Of a stretch of 64,000 nt of DNA, positions 39,601 through 51,600 are shown one piece after another. Source of the DNA: Helicoverpa zea (lineage: Eukaryota; Arthropoda; Insecta; Lepidoptera; Noctuidae); contig NC_061482.1 of assembly GCF_022581195.2 (NCBI RefSeq), positions 17,422,001 through 17,486,000 on the forward strand. The letters run 5' to 3'. The notes under the pieces were generated by a model, which worked only from the letters and a program-made list of their open reading frames with translations, was not told the DNA's origin and did not search any database. The number at the start of each line of letters is the position of its first letter. Position 1 is the stretch's first letter. A program made the translations under genes and the position numbers.

Positions 39601-42600
39601 TACTATGCAACAGTATAAGCCTATCTCTATTATATACTGTCACTATAGCAGTGTGGATATGTTACTTCATAGCCTTGCAATACTCTCTTACGACTAATTT
39701 CTAATAGGAATTTGACATCACCTGTACCTATAAACCTAATGTCATGATTCTAACTCTAGTAAGCAAAACAACAACTAGAGAGATAGGTAGCTTATTGAAA
39801 TCGCTCGTTAGATATTGCTCCAGCATTGCCAATTAAAAGACCAAACCCAGTATCGATATTTTCCTCATTTTTTCCTCCAGCATCGAATGCAGGACCATTT
39901 TCAATTATGCTTTCCGGAGGACCAACTGGAACAAGAGGCAAAAGGACCAGTTTAAACAAAGCCAGCTGTATTACAGGCTTAAAATCAGTCGAAGTCGTTG
40001 CTTCTTTTTGCTGCAATGGTCCTCGATAACAATGCACTTTGAACTCAGATAGTTATGATTTATTCTGTGCTGCTCTCTTGTATTTATTTCTTGGATTTGA
40101 ACCGAAGGAATACTTAAAGGGAACTCAGCAAATCTGCGTTGAAATTGGATTTGATTTGTAAAATAATGGTCCTTGTGTTCGACGGATAAGAGCTTTGCTG
40201 TTTTGTGACTCAGTTTATTTATCTGCTTACGTGCTACAATTTTTACATCATTTTTCTAAGACTGGCTTCCGCACGCGGTATGACACGTTTCTTGAGGAAA
40301 CCAGTTTATAAGCATTGGCCTATATGTTAAACTGATGCATGAGCTACACTACTAACAAGTTTTGAAGAAGTCAGACTTTGAAGAAGTCATAAACAAACAC
40401 ACATACTCAAAGTTTCCCCTTTATAATATTAATGTTATTAGTTAAATCATCAATAAAGTATTTGCTTGAACATTACTAAGCTAGTGACCCCGTCTAAACA
40501 AAATAATAATGTTCAATCAAATTCTCGAAACTTAAAAGACAGGTGTTCCAAAATGCGTTTTATTGAAGTTAAAAATAATCAAAGTCGTTTTAAATTCAAT
40601 ACAGCGAGTGCTCAACTTTGTGCTCATTATATTCGAGTGTAAAGGAACTTTTAATGACGGCTCGATCGCACCTCGCCCCAGCTGACTGTAATTACGATAT
40701 TTCACTCCTTCAAGGGTATATTATGAAGGGTCGTCACGTACATGTTCTAGGTTAAACTTGGCTGCAAACAAAACTTTGACTTTGACCGCCAAAGTTTGTT
40801 TTAGTTGAAGTAATCTGGACTATTATTTTTGAGGTGAAGATTTGGTTTGAACGCGCTAATCTCTGGAAGTAGTGGTCCGATTTGGAAAATTATTTCAGTG
40901 TTAGATAGTACATTTATCAGGCAAAACCACGGAGGAGAAAAGACTAGCGGAGATGCCCTAACGAAAAATCTCCTAACAAAGCAGCGCGCCAAAATTCGGG
41001 TGAGCGGGGGACGAGGAACGTTACTGTCTCCACCCGTGCTCCACCCTTATACGCCTTTTATGGGAAGCCACCCATTTTTTGTAAATCCATCTAGCGTGGA
41101 ATAGGATGATTAAAATCTAACCCTAAACTAACATCGACCACTAGTGACATACTCAAAAGTAAAGTAAATACTCAAAATTAATAATTCTTTTAAAATAGTA
41201 ATTCAATTAGAAAGTTTAAAGAAGCATTCATTTGAAATGAACGAAGAAAAAGAGAGAGATAAAAAAGTTAGAAAATTAATTGTTATATAAGTATTATTTT
41301 GTGCAGAGAACTTGCCCCACAACAATTTATTTACTCCTCCAGAAATGAAATAGGTATCTAGGAACCATTAAACGGAGACTCGATGAAAAATCATTTTTAT
41401 TCACCACGGGTCTAAAATACCCCCATGGTGTAATTTAAGTATCAACTTATGGCATTGTGTTAGTTCGTCTACTAGCCACTATGGCATCACAAGCACGAAA
41501 ATTCGTTCTATTTGTTCTAGAACATGTCTAAAACCGTGCTGCGATGACTGTTGTTATTTTCGATGTTGCCACATTACGAAATTCACCAAGAAAAATGGGA
41601 ATTAAAATTATAGGGACAGTGTTTATCAAATTAGAGTTTTCACAACTATATCATAACGGCGCATCCACTAAGTGGCTGACATTATGTGTGTCCGATGTTG
41701 CTCTGAGTAAAGGTACATTCAAAAAGTATGTACGGCAAGAGAGATATACCTATGTAAAACATTGCTGATCTATTAATATTATAAAGAGGAAAACTTTGTT
41801 AGTTTGTTTGGTTGTAATGGATAAACTCAAAAACTACTGGACCGATTTTAAATATTCTTTCACCATTAGAAAGCTATATTATCTGCAAGTAACATAGGCT
41901 ATATTTTATCCCGGTGCGGGCAGTAGCTCCCACGGTACGCGGGTGAAACCGCGGGAAAACGGCTAGTGATGAATATAAATAAATCTACATAGTTAGAGTT
42001 ATGAGTTATTAAGATAATTGCAGCTTTTTTAAATAAGACCTTTTTTAAGAATGGGTGATTGCATTTTCGATGTCTGGTAGCACTTAATTTTGTAACGGGT
42101 CTCTCTGTCTTGATGAACACAATTTTACTTCAAATATACGTAAGTCGACTACTTACCGAAAGATGGTGTTTTTATAATATTAAATTTTCATGATAATATA
42201 TCATATGTTTTGGTTTGTAAATAATCTATAAAAAAACTTGTAGGATGCAAGGAAAAATGAAGCTGCTTTTTAAGGCAAAAATTGGTACCAATAATATACA
42301 TTGATACAAGATTGATACGAAAATAATACAAATTCACTTAGAGGTTCTAGAAATGCAGCTATTCGACGACAGATGTCTCTAGCAAAAAATATGTTTTAAA
42401 GCTAAAATATTACTTACACGTGAAATGTTATCCTATGGTATGTTTGAGTTTGGATCCTGAGCAATTTCTACAATTAATGATAGCGCATTTCATCGTTTTA
42501 ATCGAGTAACAAATAAAATCTGTTGAAATTGTGGTAAAAATACAACCATGACAAGATGTCAGTTTGATGTAAAGGACGATATATGGGCGGTGTCCAGCCA

Positions 42601-45600
42601 CGCCTGCCGTGACGTAGTCGTGACGTATTTGACCTACCTGAAGGCGCGTGACCTACCTGCGTTAGGGCATCTCCGCTAGTCTTTTCTCCTTCGTGGGCAA
42701 AACTATAGACTACTAGTACTTTGTATCTAGCTCAGTGAATAAGTTTTCAGGCAACGCAGGTGAAACCGCGGGCGATATCTAGTTTGTTATAACTCAGTCT
42801 TTATCTTTTGCGTCATAAGCACATCGAGTCTGAACCTATTCATTTGTTCAATGGCTTCTTAGCCTGCCCTAATACGTGACCTGTTTCATGTCATTATTTA
42901 ATTAACACTCGTAATCTGATATTTTCCATATTTGTGCCGAGTTTCCTTAAATGATTAATTTGAGTTGGCTTGTGGCTAAGTTACAGCCGCACGGGTCGAT
43001 CATTAAAGGGTAAGCAACTCTTGGTGTCCACCTATTTTATAACGAGCTGCTCCCGGCTATTATTTGAACATTTTTGACAGTCGTTACGGCTAGGCCTGAA
43101 AATCAATCTTACCAACTTGCTCAGGTGTCTGGGTTGAGGATAACAAATAGGCAGCCACTTTATATAAAACACTGATACTCAGCTGCGTCTGATTATGCCT
43201 ACTGAAAGAAATCAGAATGCTTGACTTCACCCACACACCCACACTCTCGTTTATATTTAATTTGTTCCACATAAATTTCAATTTTGGACATACGAGGCGT
43301 GAACCGTTTGAAGGACGCAATTTTAACTGAAAAGCCACTCACCCGTAATGAAAGAAACACATTTAATATTTACGTTCAAAGAGAAGTCCAAATGGCGTGT
43401 ATCTTTCCAAGTTTTGCGGCGACGGATGTCGGGACTCTTCGGCAGTTTTCAGGTCCGTTCGGCACCTCGTGGTTACAAGTTGGTGTTCAACTAACTTTGG
43501 AACTAGCAGTTGGCAGGTTAGCTAACTGCTGGCGTGCTATTGGTAAAACGCTTAGTTAGCTCCCATTGTAACATACTGGACATTTAGTTTGAAAAGAAAC
43601 CTCATGGTATGTTGTTACAATAATTACTTGCAAGTTCTAATTGTTATATCTGGAGGGATTTACAATAGGGAATTTCACAGTAATGGGAAATGTTTGAAAC
43701 TGGGGTTGATTTGAATCGATACACACTGTAAAAGTTTGATTAGTTTTAGTTCGTTCCGAGTAAAAATACAACGTATAGTTTGCGTGATGCACCTGCAATA
43801 AAGTCCTGCAACAAACAAAAGCTATTCATATTGAAGTAATTGTAGGTTTCAAATGCCAACTGAATACAACGACTTGGATGGATATTACTAATTTATTCCC
43901 CCCACATTGATCAAGCGAATAACCCAAGTTATTGTAGCTGGCAACCTTTGAGTAGAACACTTTTACATTACAAAGCTCGCTCACAGCTCAGAAATTCAAC
44001 TACAATAATATCTTCGAGTTAAGCGAAGCGTTATTCGCGTTAAATGTAAATGCACTATTGTTGTACATTTACTGTATTATTTGTTGTTATTTATAATTTG
44101 TGGCTGGGTTCACAACAATGCATTTTAATTGCGTTGAGCTCCAAATATTCGATTGTTGCTGAAGTGTTTTGGTTCGCGACCGACGCTTAATTACGAGCTC
44201 AATGGTTACCAAACAAAGTGTTTTTGTCGGTCGAATTACATGATAATGCGATAAAGGTACGGGCTGGGGACGCGATGCAATTATTGAAGCGTGTAACGCA
44301 ATTATTTGTACGGAATCGTGAATATTGTTCGACAATAGCAAGTGATAATGTGCTGGATTGATGTTTAATATGGCAAACGCTTTCATTTCCGATCGCTCAG
44401 GGCAGTGATCTAATGAAAGGACGGTATAATAACTAAATAATAAGGGCCTGTGCCCTGCAGTGGGACAATAAAAAAGGCTGATGATGATGACTATATATGT
44501 ACATAAATATGGAATGAAACCTGTGTCTGTTGAGCAGACTGCAATACAAACTATGATTTCCCTGAACTGCTACACAAAGTAGCAGCATTTTATACCAGCT
44601 TACGCCTAACGAGAACAGTAATGCCCCTCGCACTCGAAGCACAAGAGCGAACAGCCCTATTTAGGCCGAATAATCCCCACAATATTGTTCGTAATAGTCT
44701 AATGTTACAATATACGTTATATTTCCATAAACAGGGCCGAAATCCTTTCGACATAACGCCGAGGGTTATCCTGAACCTGTTAATAACTATAACGAGACAT
44801 GACATAACTGTGTAGTTAGTGAGTATGGGAACTTACCCTAGGCGAGGGAGGGGGTAAGGGGAGTTCGGAGTACGAGAGGCGGGGGTAACATGTCGGAGCT
44901 AGTTACCCGTACGATTGCTATGATAATGTTCCTTATCATGCTTGAAGTTACAAGTATTGTTCGTTTCTATATTCCTTTATGTCGCGTGTGTGGGAATAGA
45001 CAGTTTTTGCGTAGGTTTTGCGATGTTTTTGTATCAGTGTATGTATGTGTTTTACTGAATAATGGGCTGCCGGATAAAGCGTAGGCTTTAGCAAATGATG
45101 AAAAATTCTTCCAAGTTCATTCATAATGTTTATAAAGGGTTAGCTACCGTACACATATTTTTAGGAACATAAAATAGATGAAATGAAATATACTGTATAT
45201 AATTTGAGAACTTCCGCCAGGATTTTACCGGCATCCCGTGGGAACCGCTCCGCGCATCCGGATAATATGTATAGACATAATAATTTTTCAATCCGACTAA
45301 TGAATCGTTAGATTAGAGCGTTCAAGCAAACAGTAAACTCTTCAGCATTATAATATTAGGACAGCCAAGCTGCTTTTCCGCGGTTTCAACTGCTTCATGG
45401 AGGTACTTCTTCCCGTACCCGGGTTAAAGATTTTGTTTTATTAGTAACTTAGACTTAACAACTTTATGTTCAATGTAGTACACGTCCGCAGTAAGGGTGC
45501 GTCTACACGGTGCATGTAGCTGGAGCAAGTTTATATGCGCAAGTGACAAGAGTACGCGGGTGGGTATTTTGGCTTTGGCACATGCGCGAGTCGCTGGACT

Positions 45601-48600
45601 GCATGAAACCTGCGCATGTGCCTCAACATGCTACTTGAACCGTGTGGATGCACCCTTATCTAAACTTAAATAATATAGAAGTTACAACCCCTATGTCTCC
45701 GAGGAGCAAAAAACCTAACTAGATTCAAATTATTCAAACAAATATTCACCGATACGGTAAAAGGTAACGGAGGGTCAGGGGGCGACTCCGAATTATTATA
45801 AAACCCTCTCCGGGTCTATTGTGGGGGCAGTGTGACCCACTAACCCCCATTCTCCCTTGATCGTCGCGTTTGTAAGACACCGCTCGGCTGTCAATGAAGA
45901 CACGTTTTGTAACCGCTTATGGTTTTCTTTTTACTAGGCTGATTTTGAAAGTAATGTTTCAGACTTTTGCAAAACCGTTTGGAAAACAGTTTTTCTGCTA
46001 TTCTGTTAGTTTACATTCAAGTGACGAGATTATCTTAACTACAAAAGTATTTTTTTTTGTACCCTGAAGACTCCGAAATCATGCACTATTGGGAAGCTTC
46101 ATTATCCCCGGATAATACAGGATATATTTTATCCGGGTAAGGGCAGAAGTTCCCACAGGACATGGGTGGAACCGGGGGAAAAATTTGATTCTAATAAGCA
46201 ATTTCAGCTACTTCTAATTTTCATCGTAGTTGTAAGTAACAGATAGATTACACACTTCCATACTTACAAAAACTTTCGCATTTATCACATTAAATAAGTA
46301 GGATATAAAGAGGAAAATAATAAGAGTGTAAATCGGATTGTAACAATGCAATTACTCCGACATTAACTAGACTCGCGAGCGCTCCGTGCATCGCTTAATT
46401 GGACGCATTGAGTTGCACGAGAAATGGCTGCCAAGTCCGCGCTAATAGTAGCCTTGCATGACCAGTTTAATGACTAAGAATATAATGTACTACGAGATAA
46501 ATATAATAATAATGAATCAAAATTAATATGCTGTCATTTGAACATCTTTAACAGCCGTTACGGGTAGTTAAAAGCCAGGTCTCAGCTGCATCCAGTTAGT
46601 CTGGGAGACTTCAACAGAGATGGGAAAAGGCTGGCCCGATGATGATGAATTAAAATTTAGTTTTATATGTCGCGCTTTTTCGCCAAAACTACTGAACTGA
46701 TCTAAATAAGATTTGGTACACAAATAGTCTAGAGCTTGAGCAAAGACACAGGTTACTCTTTATTCAGTTGCGGTCAGCAGTTTCCAAAGAACGCGGGTGG
46801 AACCGCGGAGAAAGGCTAGTTCATAATATTACACGGTCTAGCTATTGTATTAGTAAGTCATCCAGTTTCAGTGTGAAATGGTCAATAGAAATCTTATTTT
46901 TTTTTTGTAGCAGTATATGAGCGTCTCAAGAGGATCGCACTTCAAATAGCATAAGGTTGAGAGAATGATTTGTTTACCTTTGCGCAAGAACTTTATCAAA
47001 ATTGATCTTCAATTTTGTTCCAAACCTGTTAGACTATACTCTGTTCAAGTTTGTATCAGTTTTGCTCATTGGTTGTGTCTCTTTATGCCTTTAGAACTCT
47101 GTACTAATATAATTAAAAGGAAAGTTTTTTTTGTTTGTTTGTACCCTGAAGGCTCATTGAAACAATTTAACTTTTTTTCACCGTTTGAAAGCTACACGCT
47201 ATTTGAGTAACATAGGCTATATTTTATCCAAATACGGGCAGTAATTCTCACAAGACGCGGGTGAAACCACGGAAAACGGCAAGTGCGTAACAAAAACACA
47301 GAATGGGGAAATTGCCTGTACAGCAAAATGACGTCAGAAACAATTTGAGAAGTCATTTTGTTGGTAATTATAAATAAACAGTGGGATGGTAATAAGACGC
47401 CTTCGGCTACAACTGAGCACTTCAGTACTGTGAACGTTAAGTGACGGATACACAGGGGACAAAAGGAGCAATATGTTGCGCAACATGTTTGTAAACAACT
47501 AAATAGGACAAAATAGTATAGGGGACACTCCAACCCACCTATGTTCTACCACTACTTTCCTTTTTGCTTAATTATAAAAAAAAAAACACTTTTTTGTTTT
47601 GCTTTAAACGCAAAAATTCACCAGTGATCTGGCGTAAAAGTCCGAGGTGAGAACAAGCAACATTCATATGTCACGTACAATGTTGCAGGCCACTATGCAA
47701 TGTTCACAGAGTCACATGGAATATTGCGCAACATCTTATAGGACAAAATGTCCTAGTGTATCCACCGCCTTATAAGCACATGTTGCTAACTTATATGGAA
47801 ATGACAACTTCACTAAGAACCACTAAGTAATCTAAGTTCCTGCAATAGCTCTTTTAACTTTTACTTAACTTGTTACTGTGTGGTAAACTCATATCCCATC
47901 TTCAGCTCGTTAATAAGTGTACTAAGAATTCTCATTGGTACTGTAATAAAATCATAAGTGCTTACTGCTTACATTTATTATGACATAGAATACAAGCTCA
48001 TTTAAAAAAGATTCCGTAGGTAAAGTAAATATTAAAATACACTTCAATGTGATGCTGCTGAGTACCAGTGTTTTACAAGAAGCTACTGCCTGTCTGAACT
48101 CCAAACCTTTGTGACTCTATTTTACCAGACTTTCTGACTGAAACGTAGAAATGACCGCCGGGACTCACACGACTTGACGAGCCTCTTAGGGTCCGTTCAG
48201 ACAGACCGGCTCGGAGAGGAAAGCAAATTCTTGAAATCGTTGAAAATTGAGTACTTAGTATTTAAAGTAAGGTTTATTTTTGCATGCGCACTTCTTTTAT
48301 CATTAAAAATGCTCGAAGGCGCTCGGTGTGAAATAATAAGCGGAGCCGACCGGCTCCGATCGGCTCCGATCGTGTACTTTAAATAAATAAATATATGCTT
48401 TATTGATGCAAATCCTTACAAAATGCTTAATATCTAGCAGGTTTACGATTTAATTGAAGGCACACAAATGTTGAGACCCTGGCCCATAAACTAGGAATGC
48501 CTGTGACATACTTTTACTCGGTCTTGCTGACGTTTGGCTCCAATTGCATCTCACGCAGCCGATCGGAGCCGATCGACGCCGATCAGAGCCGACTCCGGTC

Positions 48601-51600
48601 TGTGTGAAAAGAAAAATGCGCGTCGATGCTCTCCGAGCCGGCCTATCTGAGCGGACCCTTATTGTCTTGACCAAAATGACAGCCCGAGTCTCCGAACAGT
48701 GTTATTAAGTTCAAACCTTATCTTTGCCCGCAGGTGGAAATGCTGTACCAGCGTTACTTTCTCCGCATGAACCAGACTAACATGACGCACCTGCTGGGTC
48801 TGCTGCTGGCAGTAGCTGTCGGCCTCATGGCTGTGCAGATACAGACGCTGCTGGTGGCACAAGGCCTGCTCAGCCAGGCCGAGGCCCTCAACAACACCTA
48901 TATGGACAACTTTAAGTAAGTTTTCGTTTATATTGTAGATATACTAGCTTCCGCCCGCGGCTTTGCCCACGCAGAGTTCGGTTATATCGCGTTTCCAAGA
49001 GAATTCTTCAAAAGTCCGGGATAAAAACTACCCTATGTTTTTTCTCAAGGTCAACTCTATTTCTGTACCAAATTTTATTAAAATCGGTTCAGCGGTTTAG
49101 ACGTGATAGCGTAACAGACAGACAGACAGAGTTACTTTCACATTTATAATATTAGTTAGGATTTAGAGTATTTATGGAGTTTCTTGCCGGTTCTTCTTCA
49201 TAAGACTCTAAGAACCTTTTGCTGTGATTTTATAACTCGAGAACAGGCACACTTATCCATATTTATTTGGACTATTTAGTAGATAGTTTATGTAAAGTTT
49301 ACACAAAATTGTTCGAGTAGTTCCTTATTTATCACTTGCAAAAACCGACATCCAAGCGGGTGGAGGTAGCTAGGTCGTAGGTAATATATGTAATAATAAC
49401 CAACTTCGAATAAGGCCTTATTTTTAACTATTCCTTGTTATCGTTAGGAGTATCTGGCTTTTTTGTGTTTACCCAAACGGATCATTATATTCGTAAAATC
49501 CTTAAAGAAAAAGTAGTTTATTTAAATAAGCTACTTTTAGGTTAAAAGGTAGCTCACAAGAATCTTGGCTTTCACATCACTCTCAGATTGTTTTCTCAGT
49601 ATGAATACATTAAAATAGTTACTGTCGGAAAAGAAACGGTTTCAATTGAGACTTTAGAAAAATCCAACCAAGTCACAGATTTGAAGTACTCTTAAAAGAA
49701 TAACTAGCTTCAAGAATATTGACTTAACCAGATAGATTGGTAGATTTACAGCCTTACTTATAAACGTGAATTAAATATAAGTAATACTTAAGGGCTGTTT
49801 AAGAAAATTCTTACGTATAAACGTTGCTTAAGCATGTCTTAACTAACATTTAATTACTACTTAAGACTTTAAGTAGTGATTAGTTAAAATGTTGCTTAGA
49901 AGGTGATTAGAGATTTTATAAATAAGGGGGTTAATGTTTTAATTGAAGAATTTGAAATTTACTAAAATTCTGAGAACAAAAAGCTAAGAACTTTAATCAC
50001 TACTCTAATTGGAGCCTGATACTGCCTCGTTGACCCAGTAGTCCGGATTCGATTCCCGGGTCTGGCCAATATGATATGATGATGATCACTAAGCAGGTTT
50101 TATGGATCACTCTTCGGTCGCATCTCATCTGGCTATGAGAGTGAAGGAATAGAGATTGCACCTGCCGCCGCGCAAATTCTCGTCCATTATAATACATCCT
50201 GTTCATCTGGCTGATCTCCCTAAACAGAACACAGCTGGACCCCATTAATATTATTGTTATCTGTAGCCAATATAATAACATGAGACCTTGTCCCCAGCCG
50301 TGACAGCCTACATGACCCTCACCGCTACATGAACGTGACGACCAGCCGTTACCACGAGGCGCTCGCGGCCATCAACGCCACGCAACACGAACGCCTCATC
50401 TACGAGAAGGAGAGGGTCGCCCACATCGTCAACATCATCATCCTCGGAATTACTGCTCTGGTATACGCCTGTGAGTATCATTTTATTTCTATTGGTATTT
50501 TACACTTATTTAATACTAGTTTCATCGGCTTCGCCTGCATATAGTTCCGTTATATCGCGTTTCCAAGAGAATTTTTCAAAAGTCCGGGATAAAACTATCA
50601 TATGCTCCAAATCTTCAAATTTTGACGTTCACTTATGAACGTCAAAATTATAAATAAGTTTGATTCTAGTTGCCCATTCCAAAAGTAGCTTCCTATGGAG
50701 AAGAACGGGCAAGAAACTCCATGGTTACTCTTTTTTTAAAACATAATAGGTGTTACAATTTGTATGTATTGATACATACGATAATAACATGAAAAAGAAA
50801 TGTTTACAATATTTTTTGGGTTGACTTTGAGAAAGTTATACAATGCAAGTTGAACTAGGAAGTTATAAGAGAAAATTATTATACAAACTATTTTAAGAAG
50901 TTAATAAATTAAACAAACCAAGTTATATAAAGCAAAAGAAATAATAATAATAACAACATGATAAGAGCAAGAACATTAATGAGAACAGAGATATTCCTAG
51001 ACAGCCTGCCAGTCGCCAGGGAAGCCACTTGTGCAATGTAGGACTAACGCCATACATCCTTGTCGTCAATATAGTCTTTGATTTTATAGTATGCTCTCTT
51101 AATAAGAGTAGACTTGACGACATTTGCTCTTTCTCAAGGTCAACTCTGTCTCTATACCAGATTTTATTAAAATCAGTTCAGTGGTTTAGACGTGAAAGCG
51201 CAACAAACAGACAAACTGATATAATAACTTTCGCATTTATAATATTAGTAGGGATGCCTTACGCTGTGTTAGGTAGTCCTATAAGAATAAGAGAATACTA
51301 GGTCAAAGGGGTACCAGAAATAATGGGCATACTTAAAAGCAGAAAGGCTTTTATTAATCTAAATCTTGTACCTACATTTTAAACGAATTATTAGTCAGCA
51401 TTATTTGTAAAGAAAAGTGGAAAATTTTAATAAGCAGTTTTATTTGAAAACTTTCGCTATTAAGAAAACTAACGAATACATAGCTTTCTAAATTCATAGA
51501 TTTTTTATGATAGAAAAATCACATATGTAATCCATTGAGTCCATAACTTGTGTTATTCTGTGTGGTTTCTTGTGAGTAGATACAAACATTATACCGTTCC

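Noticed and set aside
47192..47533. 113-codon minus frame
   Set aside because: Overlaps a Lep1-type element and a PIF-like MITE.
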